Part shown: piece after piece, positions 18,071-25,061 of the stretch
Layout of the letters: the number at the start of each line of letters is the position of its first letter
Numbering within the stretch: position 1 is the first letter of the stretch
DNA from: Aquirufa aurantiipilula
GTDB taxonomy: Bacteria; Bacteroidota; Bacteroidia; Cytophagales; Spirosomataceae
Assembly (NCBI RefSeq): GCF_019923745.1
Contig: NZ_JAANOG010000009.1
Span: 1-64,000, forward strand
Reading direction: 5' to 3'
DNA length: 64,000 nucleotides
The notes under the pieces: generated by a model
The model's input: only the letters and a program-made list of their open reading frames with translations
Databases searched by the model: none
What the model was told of the DNA's origin: nothing
Program-made: the position numbers and the translations under genes

Positions 18071-18588
18071 GATGAAATAAACGTTTCAATTAATGCAGAA
18101 ACAAACAATAAAAAAGTTGGTAAAATAAACTCTTCAATCCTTGGAAGATGCATCAAATAAAGTCTTGACTCAAATAAAATTCCTTTAAAGAAAAAATAAC
18201 CTTTCAACCCTATACATCCAAATAAGCAATAGGCAAATATTTCAGTTGGAGCATGTGGTAAAACTTGATTTATGAAAATATTTGTAGCATTAATGTTTGT
18301 ATTTTGTAACGTTTTATATAACAACCCAAGTGTAAATCCATTCCAAATAAAAACAAGGATAGTCATTAGACCACCAGTAAAAAATCCAATTATTGAAGTA
18401 AAAAATCCTACAATAAAGTTGTTGAAAAATATTTTTTTAAAGGTTGCTATATAATCAATTGGGCTAATATTTGTAAATATTTTAAGCAATAATGGCTTAT
18501 CATTGTTTGATATTAATCCTAAGTAAAAGCCTACCACTCCAAGTAGAATACATAATATGCTTCTTCTAAAATTATATCTTCCCCACAT
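18067..18588 (-). CDS. SpoIIM/DUF95-like membrane protein (L3)
   Basis: A 173-residue membrane protein with SpoIIM/DUF95 landmarks: FFNNFIVGFFTSIIGFFTGG leading to an NGF motif at residues 83-85, LPHAPTEI at 110-117, and a C-terminal helix ending SALIETFISS. It overlaps the protease gene upstream by 17 nt and the next membrane gene by 4 nt. The family is a constant member of circular bacteriocin clusters. The pairing with an Ala/Gly-rich precursor here and at L1 suggests a related role. Confidence 0.75.
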   Translation of the reverse strand: MWGRYNFRRSILCILLGVVGFYLGLISNNDKPLLLKIFTNISPIDYIATFKKIFFNNFIVGFFTSIIGFFTGGLMTILVFIWNGFTLGLLYKTLQNTNINATNIFINQVLPHAPTEIFAYCLFGCIGLKGYFFFKGILFESRLYLMHLPRIEEFILPTFLLFVSALIETFISS

Positions 18589-19447
18589 TTTCTAATCGTT
18601 CTGTTAAATTTGGATAATTAATAGCCCATTTCTCTAACCCTCCTTGAGTGATTAAATTTAGTTTGATTAGGAATGCCTGATATTTATCACTACCCATAAT
18701 TTTTGCAGCGTATAAATCTGCATCCTTTTCCAATTTTCTCTGTATTATTCCCAAGAATAATAATGATCCCCCCCCTAAAATAATACCAGCATAAATCCCA
18801 ATAAATAAGTGCTTATACTCAAATAATCTTAAATAAGGGAACACAATAAAAGTTGATAAAACATAAATCGTGACATAAATTAAATTAGCTAAAAATAATT
18901 TGCGAAGATGATTTAATTCAGAATGCCCCACTTCGTGTAAAAGCAAACATTTCATCTCATCTTCAGATAATTCTCTTACCATTGGTTTCCCGACTAAAAT
19001 TATTTTAAGAAAAGGAACCAAGCCAGTCGCATAAGCATTTAATATATCTTTATTAATTATCCTGACATTAATTTTCTTAGAAAGAACATTATCAATCCAA
19101 TTTTGATATTCATTACCTACATGAAAATCTCTTTGATTTAATAAATAATAAACTGGATGAACTACATAATTGTAAGTAATAGGCACAGTGGCAAATACCA
19201 CTGAAAAAATCACCCCAGAAAATAGCTCGCTGATATACCCAAATCTTAAATACAGTTCTAAAACAATATATAGAAATATTGTTAAAATTGAGAAACTAAA
19301 AATATCTGATTTCCAATCAATCTTTTTAATGAATAGAAATCCATTTCCTGATAATACACTAATAAAAATAAATACCAAATACTTAATAAGTATAAATATT
19401 CCACTTAAAAATAATGCCAACAATAGATTGCTAGTAGTTATATACAT
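18572..19447 (-). CDS. M48-type membrane zinc metalloprotease (L3)
   Basis: A 291-residue membrane protein with the zinc motif HEVGH at residues 171-175, a third ligand Glu240 in EKDAD, and about four to five hydrophobic segments. This is the pattern of M48 (HtpX/Ste24-like) peptidases. It lies 63 nt behind the bacteriocin-like precursor and overlaps the SpoIIM-like gene. A role in maturing or trimming the precursor, or in degrading it for immunity, is plausible. L1 has no protease at this place. Confidence 0.85.
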   Translation of the reverse strand: MYITTSNLLLALFLSGIFILIKYLVFIFISVLSGNGFLFIKKIDWKSDIFSFSILTIFLYIVLELYLRFGYISELFSGVIFSVVFATVPITYNYVVHPVYYLLNQRDFHVGNEYQNWIDNVLSKKINVRIINKDILNAYATGLVPFLKIILVGKPMVRELSEDEMKCLLLHEVGHSELNHLRKLFLANLIYVTIYVLSTFIVFPYLRLFEYKHLFIGIYAGIILGGGSLLFLGIIQRKLEKDADLYAAKIMGSDKYQAFLIKLNLITQGGLEKWAINYPNLTERLENVGKI

Positions 19448-19510
19448 GATTTGGTGGGGTTTGAGTTTAACCTATGAAGAGATGGTAGGTTCTCTTCATA
19501 GGTGTAAATT

Positions 19511-19795
19511 TTAAAGGGCACCCGCGCCAGCTCCCACAATTCCACCAATAACTGCACCGGCAGGACCTCCAACGCAACCAATTTGTGCTCCTAACCATGC
19601 TCCAGCATAGGCTCCAGCCATTGCCCCAACATAACCACCTACTCCAGCTGCTCCGTTGATTACATGGTTATTTGAAGTAACATGAGAAGCGGCCCAAGAA
19701 CCTAAATTTGCGTTTAATTCGCTACTAGTTTCCTTTATACCAACTACTGCAGAAATACATGTAATTATTCCAATAATGATTGTCTTATTTTTCAT
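19511..19795 (-). CDS. Ala/Gly-rich bacteriocin-like precursor peptide (L3)
   Basis: A 94-residue peptide from the ATG at 19793-19795. A GTG nine codons upstream is rejected because the conserved GAGTAGG element overlaps it and lies at the same distance from this ATG as at L1 and L2. The N-terminal hydrophobic segment (about residues 4-20) is signal-like. After a polar stretch, the C-terminal 45 residues are very rich in Gly and Ala (GAMAGAYAGAWLGAQIG, GIVGAGAGAL) with a single Cys in that part. This resembles glycine-zipper or membrane-active peptides. It heads a leftward five-gene operon. Confidence 0.7.
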   Translation of the reverse strand: MKNKTIIIGIITCISAVVGIKETSSELNANLGSWAASHVTSNNHVINGAAGVGGYVGAMAGAYAGAWLGAQIGCVGGPAGAVIGGIVGAGAGAL

Positions 19796-19819
19796 TGATT
19801 TAAAATTAAAAGGATTAAA

Positions 19820-19845
19820 CACCTACTCTCTTTCAGGCTTTTCGG
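19820..19845 (-). promoter_or_regulatory. Conserved peptide-locus upstream element, L3 copy
   Basis: On the minus strand, CCGAAAAGCC (19836-19845), seven bases, then GAGTAGGTG (19820-19828), ending 24 nt before the precursor ATG. It matches the cores at 861-885 and 14408-14432. The outer bases also keep possible pairing between the CC before GAAAA and the GG of GTAGG. Confidence 0.65.
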
Positions 19846-19904
19846 TTAGCGCCTTTGTCCATTGCAATGACATGTCAAAACTAGTTAATACAAAGGCCTT
19901 AAAA

Positions 19905-19943
19905 AATCCCACCTAGGTAGTAATTTGGTGGTATTTTAGTAGG
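19905..19943 (-). promoter_or_regulatory. Distal repeat block, L3 copy
   Basis: Minus-strand repeats AAAATACCAC and AAATTACTAC, followed by CTAGGTGGGATT, match 14313-14350 closely. The second repeat ends 71 nt before the core element. There is no LuxR gene directly beside L3, so regulation by the proteins encoded at 13905 or 15210 in trans is likely (inference). Confidence 0.6.
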
Positions 19944-20065
19944 AGATCAGTTAAGGATTGGGGCAATTTACCCCATCATCCATTCTCTCTTATGGAAATA
20001 CATCTAAATAATCACTTATAAAAGATGACATGCTTCAAGCTCCTATATTATAATGATCCGAACAA

Positions 20066-20179
20066 TCATCCATGGAAGTAAGCAACAATAAACCTGAAAA
20101 ACATGGGAGAGTAAGTCATCAAAATATAGGCTATTAATCCTCCTAGAAAGAACCAGATGCTAAATTTCAGCTTCATCAT
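20066..20179 (-). CDS. Possible 37-residue membrane peptide
   Basis: A short minus-strand ORF with a double Met start and one hydrophobic helix (FSIWFFLGGLIAYILM). It lies in the otherwise empty 590-nt stretch behind the L3 control region. There is no recognised family and no strong translation signal, so it may be a chance ORF. The rest of 19944-20412 shows nothing else I can support. Confidence 0.3.
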   Translation of the reverse strand: MMKLKFSIWFFLGGLIAYILMTYSPMFFRFIVAYFHG

Positions 20180-20412
20180 TCAAAATAAATTTACTTGACA
20201 ATATAATTAAGCCTTAAATCTAGAAGCCAGATGATACTCGAATATAGGCTACTTCTAACGAGCGTTTCAAAATGTTCAATATCCTATAGTATCTGCCATT
20301 CATAGGCTTTAGTGTATTTCGGATAATTGCATTAATAGCCCTTACTTATTAATCCAAACAAGTAAGATTTCTATCTTTCGAATTAAAAAATCCACCCAGT
20401 CGGGCAAAATTT

Positions 20413-20502
20413 CTATTTAAGTAATGAGTTAAGGCATTTATAAATTATCATACCAATAATTCCGCAAATAGCTAGTAAATAATAATTTGGCTTTTTTTTC
20501 AT
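20413..20502 (-). CDS. Possible 29-residue membrane peptide
   Basis: A short minus-strand ORF beginning MKKKPNYYLLAICGIIGMII, with a positively charged start and one hydrophobic helix. It sits 22 nt after the next upstream small membrane gene and would be the last member of that series. Support is position and a positive-inside helix only. Confidence 0.35.
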   Translation of the reverse strand: MKKKPNYYLLAICGIIGMIIYKCLNSLLK

Positions 20503-20524
20503 ATGATTCGAAAAATTAACTTCC

Positions 20525-20845
20525 CTACCAATTTAATAAGCCCACTAACCCAAACGGCCGCTCAAACCATAGATAAATTCCATATAGAATGAAAGCCAAA
20601 GTGGCTATTCGAGATTCTTGAAAAAGGAGTGGATATCGACTTTGATCTATGAACATGCTTCCCAACAAATAGAGGCTTAGGATAATCAAGCCTACCAAAA
20701 CATAACGAGTATCTACTACAAAATAGGTAAAGGGAATCCAATCCAAGGTTTTGATAAAATCCACCGTCGGTATGATGAGTGAAGCCAACACGAGGAATAT
20801 ATTGGCGTACCAAGACGTCCAACGAAAGGATAGTAAATTATTCAT
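20525..20845 (-). CDS. Small membrane protein of unknown function
   Basis: A 106-residue protein from the ATG at 20845 (an earlier in-frame start at 20902 would overlap the upstream gene). It has three to four hydrophobic helices and Trp/Tyr-rich loops (ending FGLVGLLNW). No family is recognised. It belongs to a leftward chain of small membrane genes with short gaps or overlaps, suggesting one transcript. Confidence 0.55.
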   Translation of the reverse strand: MNNLLSFRWTSWYANIFLVLASLIIPTVDFIKTLDWIPFTYFVVDTRYVLVGLIILSLYLLGSMFIDQSRYPLLFQESRIATLAFILYGIYLWFERPFGLVGLLNW

Positions 20846-20873
20846 GGTCCTACATGTAGATATTTTGATTTGA

Positions 20874-21143
20874 CTATTCAGAAGGATAAAAACTTTGTCC
20901 ATTCAATCGCTTTCGCTCATACACCTTTGCCTTGTTCGATTTATTATCGATAATCATATATCCAGACTGGTGTAATATCGGATTAAATATATCCACACCT
21001 TGATATCGTTTATTGATTTTCAATATGGGAATTGGACTGGGGACGACCAATTTCTTGACAGGCGAAGTACTCGTAGAAAAAAACAGAAATATGGCTAGGT
21101 TGATCACGATCAAATCCAAGCTCCAAGAATTTAGCTTGCTCAT
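20874..21143 (-). CDS. Small single-span protein of unknown function
   Basis: An 89-residue protein with one N-terminal membrane helix (LDLIVINLAIFLFF) and a polar C-terminal domain of about 60 residues (KLVVPSPIPILKI, then GYMIIDNKSNKAKVYERKR). Its ATG overlaps the preceding stop as TAATG, which strongly suggests translational coupling. I do not recognise the family. Confidence 0.5.
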   Translation of the reverse strand: MSKLNSWSLDLIVINLAIFLFFSTSTSPVKKLVVPSPIPILKINKRYQGVDIFNPILHQSGYMIIDNKSNKAKVYERKRLNGQSFYPSE

Positions 21144-21274
21144 TATATTTTCTTGGAAGACGCTTGATAATAACCTTTGAGATATCCATTTTTTATCTCT
21201 TTGAAATTAATGGCAATCAAAAACGCCAAACATACGAATGCTATAAATAGCAAACGGCCTGCAAATTCTTTCAT
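21143..21274 (-). CDS. 43-residue membrane peptide of unknown function
   Basis: A minus-strand ORF (MKEFAGRLLFIAFVCLAFLI start, KKI end) with one hydrophobic helix followed by a basic tail. Its stop overlaps the next start by one base (TAATG), and it begins 5 nt after the stop of the previous small ORF. Coupling on both sides supports a real gene despite its size. Confidence 0.5.
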   Translation of the reverse strand: MKEFAGRLLFIAFVCLAFLIAINFKEIKNGYLKGYYQASSKKI

Positions 21275-21279
21275 AATTA

Positions 21280-21426
21280 TTACTGGTTAGGTGACAGGAT
21301 AACGGGCTTATTGTACCAAATCATGGAGAAAAAAGCCTCAGCAAAGATGGCTATTCCAAAAATAATGTTTCTTGCGAAAACGCAAGAAATAAATATTACC
21401 TCTAAAATATCAAGTTTGAATTCCAT
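21280..21426 (-). CDS. 48-residue membrane peptide of unknown function
   Basis: First ORF of the leftward small-membrane-gene chain: MEFKLDILEVIFISCVFARN, then a hydrophobic segment ending in a polar ILSPNQ tail. GAAGGAG lies about 20 nt upstream. It diverges from the DUF3467 gene. No family recognised. Confidence 0.45.
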   Translation of the reverse strand: MEFKLDILEVIFISCVFARNIIFGIAIFAEAFFSMIWYNKPVILSPNQ

Positions 21427-21461
21427 CGAATTAGCCCAATACTCCTTCTTTACTGCGCCAC

Positions 21462-21473
21462 TATCAATTGATA
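21462..21473. promoter_or_regulatory. Perfect 12-bp palindrome between divergent genes
   Basis: TATCAATTGATA lies in the 134-nt region between the small membrane genes (left) and the DUF3467 gene (right). It could be an operator for a dimeric regulator. It is A/T-rich and short, so chance is possible. Confidence 0.3.
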
Positions 21474-21560
21474 ATTCCCCAAATTAGTCCCCTGAAAAAG
21501 ACGCTTATACACGCAATATTCCTAATATTTCTTTAAATTTAAGCTTGCTATTTTTATACT

Positions 21561-21884
21561 ATGAAAAATCCAAATCCCGAAGAAAACCAGTTAAACATTG
21601 AATTGCCTGAAGAGATTGCAGAAGGCGCTTATGTGAATCTTGCCCTCATCGCTCACTCTCCCTCTGAATTTGTTATGGACTTTATTCGAATTTTACCTGG
21701 AATTCCAAAAGGAAAGGTGAAATCGCGAATCGTCATGACGCCCGATCATGCTCAACGTTTATTGATGGCGCTTCAGGAAAATATTCAACGCTATGAAGAG
21801 GCCTTTGGACCCATTGCCAAGGACTTAGATAACCCTGGTTTTCAATTTCCTATGAACTATAATGGCCCCATAGGCGAAGCGTAA
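21561..21884 (+). CDS. DUF3467 family protein
   Basis: A 107-residue protein of the DUF3467 family, recognised by the acidic start, EGAYVNLALIAHSPSEFVMD, the short linker FIRILPG and KSRIVMTPDHAQRLLMALQE, followed by a helix. The family is widespread in Bacteroidota and has no established function. It appears monocistronic, with 108 nt before uxaB. Confidence 0.85.
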   Translation: MKNPNPEENQLNIELPEEIAEGAYVNLALIAHSPSEFVMDFIRILPGIPKGKVKSRIVMTPDHAQRLLMALQENIQRYEEAFGPIAKDLDNPGFQFPMNYNGPIGEA

Positions 21885-21936
21885 ACGTTTGCATTTTCAT
21901 TTGATTAAAATAGGCCTAAATTTTTACGAATTCATA

Positions 21937-21957
21937 GGGTAAATACCCTTACTTTTC
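21937..21957 (+). promoter_or_regulatory. Candidate operator and -7 box ahead of the hexuronate operon
   Basis: The perfect palindrome GGGTAAATACCC (21937-21948) directly abuts TACTTTTC (21950-21957), one base from TAnnTTTG. A palindrome touching a promoter box, 36 nt before the first hexuronate gene, is a reasonable repressor site. This is a motif-only assignment. Confidence 0.4.
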
Positions 21958-21992
21958 TACTTTAGAAAGGTATATTAACCATTTTTATATTA

Positions 21993-23453
21993 ATGGCCAT
22001 GCCCATTCTCAATCAAAAAATAATTAGCGAAGGTGCAATTAACACCAAGCTTGACTTACAATATCCCTCTCCAGAAGTATTTACTTATCCGGAGAAAATC
22101 CTGCAATTTGGAACAGGTGTCCTGTTGAGAGGTCTCTGTGACTACTTTGTGGATAAAGCCAATCGCAAAGGTGTCTTCAAAGGACGTGTCGTTTTAGTTA
22201 AATCTACTGCCAAGGGTGGTGCAGATGCCTTCGAAGCACAAGATGGTTTATACACACATTGTATCAACGGCATCGATGAAGGGAAAGAAGTGGAGGAATA
22301 TTTAATTAATTCATCCATTTCCAGAACATTAACTGCCTCCAAAGAATGGGATTCCATTTTGGCCTGCGCAAGCAGTCCAGATATGCAAATCATCATCTCC
22401 AATACCACGGAAGTTGGCATACAATATGTCGCCAATGATGCCATCAGTGGTGGATGCCCAGCCTCTTTCCCCGCTAAATTAGTAGCATTTCTACATGCCC
22501 GTTGGCAACATTTCAGTGGAAGTAAAGAATCAGGGATGGTCATCATCCCCACGGAATTGATCATCAACAATGGAGATGTATTGAAGGATATTGTATTAAA
22601 ATTAGCCCATGATCATCAGTTACCGGCCGACTTCATTCAATGGCTTCATACTGCCAATCATTTTTGCAATTCCTTGGTAGACCGTATCGTACCTGGTGCA
22701 CCAGATCCTGCAACTAAAGCCGCCATTTGTGAACAATTAGGATATGAAGACTCCTTGGTCATTATTTCAGAAGTTTATCGCTTATGGGCCATTCAAGGAA
22801 GTTCAGAAGTTAAGAAAATATTGAGTTTTGCATCCGTTGATTCAGGTGTGGTGATTGCTGAAGACATTGAAATTTATCGTGAGTTGAAACTCCGTTTATT
22901 GAACGGAACTCATACCCTCATGTGCGGTATGTCCTATTTATTAGGTTTCCGTCTAGTCAAAGATGTTATGAGCAATTCGTATTTGAGCAAATTGGTGATG
23001 AACCTGATGCTGACCGAATTAGCCCACTCCATTCCATATAAAATGGATTTCAAAATTGCCGATCGCTTTGGTCGTTCGGTTTTGGACCGCTTTAAAAACC
23101 CGTTCATCAACCATAAATTGATTGATATCACGGTTCAGTACACCACCAAAATGAGAATGCGTAACATTCCTCTATTGGTGAATTATTACCAGATTTTCGG
23201 AAAAGCCCCTGAGCTATTTGCCATGGGTTTTGCGGCTTATTTACAGTTCATGCATGCCGTGAAAGTAGAAGATGGCAAATATTTTGGGGAATGTAATGGA
23301 GAATTCTACCCCATTCAATGCGACTATGCCGCTTATTTTTATGAGGCTTGGAAAGATTTAAACTTAACAACATTATTGGCTGATGAGAAGCTTTGGGGGC
23401 ATGATTTAAGTGCTTTGCCAGGCTTTGAAGATGCGGTGAAGAAATACCTTTAA
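21993..23453 (+). CDS. uxaB: Tagaturonate reductase (altronate oxidoreductase)
   Basis: A 486-residue member of the polyol/mannitol dehydrogenase family. It carries the nucleotide-binding start ILQFGTGVLLRGLCDYFVDK, ISNTTEVGIQY, and NSLVDRIVPG in the middle domain, with the active-site region LRLLNGTHTLM. It interconverts tagaturonate and altronate in galacturonate breakdown. It is the first gene of the hexuronate set. The usual next enzyme, altronate dehydratase (uxaA), is not in this window. Start at ATG 21993; an in-frame ATG two codons later is equally possible. Confidence 0.93.
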   Translation: MAMPILNQKIISEGAINTKLDLQYPSPEVFTYPEKILQFGTGVLLRGLCDYFVDKANRKGVFKGRVVLVKSTAKGGADAFEAQDGLYTHCINGIDEGKEVEEYLINSSISRTLTASKEWDSILACASSPDMQIIISNTTEVGIQYVANDAISGGCPASFPAKLVAFLHARWQHFSGSKESGMVIIPTELIINNGDVLKDIVLKLAHDHQLPADFIQWLHTANHFCNSLVDRIVPGAPDPATKAAICEQLGYEDSLVIISEVYRLWAIQGSSEVKKILSFASVDSGVVIAEDIEIYRELKLRLLNGTHTLMCGMSYLLGFRLVKDVMSNSYLSKLVMNLMLTELAHSIPYKMDFKIADRFGRSVLDRFKNPFINHKLIDITVQYTTKMRMRNIPLLVNYYQIFGKAPELFAMGFAAYLQFMHAVKVEDGKYFGECNGEFYPIQCDYAAYFYEAWKDLNLTTLLADEKLWGHDLSALPGFEDAVKKYL

Positions 23454-23557
23454 TAGGGATTAGGGATTAGGGATTAGGGATTAGGGATTAGGGATTAGGG
23501 ATTAGGGATTAGGGATTAGGGATTAGGGATTAGGGATTAGGGATTAGGGATTAGGGA
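23454..23557. repeat. TAGGGAT tandem array, about 15 copies
   Basis: Immediately after the uxaB stop, the heptamer TAGGGAT repeats without error for 104 bases. Perfect identity suggests recent expansion by slippage. It lies between uxaB and uxaC and has stop codons in all forward frames. Guanine triplets every 7 bases on the plus strand could form quadruplex structure in DNA or in the operon mRNA. Confidence 0.97.
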
Positions 23558-23654
23558 AAAAGCAGACTTGAATTTGCATCTACTCGAAATCTACAAATAA
23601 TATCCTTTCATTTTTTACATTCTTCATTCTACATTCTACATTAATTAAAACACG

Positions 23655-25058
23655 ATGAAGGCTTTTTTAAACGAAGATTTTTTATTGCAGTCGGGCACCG
23701 CTCAGACTTTATACCATCAATATGCGGCTCAAATGCCCATCATTGATTACCATAATCATTTAGTACCACAACAAATTGCGGAAGACAAGCAATTCGATAA
23801 TATTACTCAAATTTGGCTCTATGGCGACCATTATAAATGGAGAGCGATGCGGGCTCATGGGGTAAATGAACGTTTCATCACAGGCGATGCAAGTGATGAA
23901 GAAAAATTCATGAAATGGGCTGAAACAGTTCCATATACCATGCGTAATCCTTTGTACCATTGGACTCATTTGGAATTGCAGCGCTATTTTGGCGTTACAG
24001 AAGTACTAAATGCAGAATCTGGAAAACGTATTTATGATCATTGCTCTGCATTATTGCGCAGCAAAGAATACTCAGTTCGGAATTTGTTGAGAAAAATGAA
24101 TGTCAAAGCACTTTGTACAACAGACGATCCTATCGACAATTTGGCATATCACCAAGCAATTGCAGCCAGTGGTTTTGAGATCAAAGTATTACCTACTTTC
24201 CGTCCAGATAAAGCCATGGCAGTTGATGATGAATTAACTTTCATTGAATATGTTAATGCTTTAAGTGAAGTAACTGGCAAACAAATCAATCAACTACAAG
24301 ATTTTAAAGATGCCATTCAAGAGCGTCATGATTTCTTCCATTCAGTAGGTTGCCGATTAAGTGACCATGGTTTGGAACATATCTATGCAGAAGATTATAC
24401 AGAAGAAGAAATTGAGCTTATTTTCACTCGACTACATTCAGGTAAAACCATCAACAAAAAAGAAAAATGGCAGTTCAAATCAGCCATGTTAGTATTTTTT
24501 GCTCATTTAGATCATGCCAAAGGATGGACACAACAATTCCATTTAGGTGCTTTGAGAAATAATAATAATCGACTATTGAGTAGTTTAGGGCCGGATACGG
24601 GTTTTGATTCTATCGGAGATTTTGAACAAGCGAAGTCATTGTCGAAATTTTTAAATACCCTAGACACTACCAATCAATTAGCAAAGACGATTCTATATAA
24701 CTTGAATCCAAGAGACAATGAATTGTTTGCTACCATGACTGGAAATTTTCAAGATGGAACAATTGTTGGAAAGATTCAATTTGGCTCAGGATGGTGGTTT
24801 TTGGATCAAAAAGACGGCATGGAAAAGCAAATCAATGCCTTGTCGAATATGGGAATGTTAAGTCATTTTGTTGGTATGTTAACTGATTCCCGCAGTTTCT
24901 TATCTTTTCCAAGACATGAGTATTTTAGAAGAATCCTTTGTAATTTGATTGGTCAAGATGTGGAAAATGGCGAATTGCCAGCAGATATGGAATGGTTAGG
25001 GAAATTGGTAAAAGACATCTCGTATACCAATGCTTCCCAATTTTTTAATTTTGAATAA
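23655..25058 (+). CDS. uxaC: Glucuronate/galacturonate isomerase
   Basis: A 467-residue uronate isomerase of the amidohydrolase-fold family, converting glucuronate to fructuronate and galacturonate to tagaturonate. Visible landmarks are IDYHNHLVPQQIAEDKQF with the metal-binding His pair, the YGDHYKWRAMR motif, and the late GSGWWFLDQKDGM region. Length matches the family. It is separated from uxaB by the heptamer array and followed 3 nt later by kdgK. Confidence 0.96.
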   Translation: MKAFLNEDFLLQSGTAQTLYHQYAAQMPIIDYHNHLVPQQIAEDKQFDNITQIWLYGDHYKWRAMRAHGVNERFITGDASDEEKFMKWAETVPYTMRNPLYHWTHLELQRYFGVTEVLNAESGKRIYDHCSALLRSKEYSVRNLLRKMNVKALCTTDDPIDNLAYHQAIAASGFEIKVLPTFRPDKAMAVDDELTFIEYVNALSEVTGKQINQLQDFKDAIQERHDFFHSVGCRLSDHGLEHIYAEDYTEEEIELIFTRLHSGKTINKKEKWQFKSAMLVFFAHLDHAKGWTQQFHLGALRNNNNRLLSSLGPDTGFDSIGDFEQAKSLSKFLNTLDTTNQLAKTILYNLNPRDNELFATMTGNFQDGTIVGKIQFGSGWWFLDQKDGMEKQINALSNMGMLSHFVGMLTDSRSFLSFPRHEYFRRILCNLIGQDVENGELPADMEWLGKLVKDISYTNASQFFNFE

Positions 25059-25061
25059 AGC

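Noticed and set aside
19796-19822. GTG start nine codons upstream for the L3 precursor
   Set aside because: The GTG overlaps the conserved GAGTAGGTG element, and the L1 and L2 copies place the start 21-24 nt after this element, at the ATG 19795.
23454-23557. CRISPR array or true telomere
   Set aside because: Units are 7 bp with no spacers and no cas genes are near; the site is between two operon genes, not at a chromosome end.
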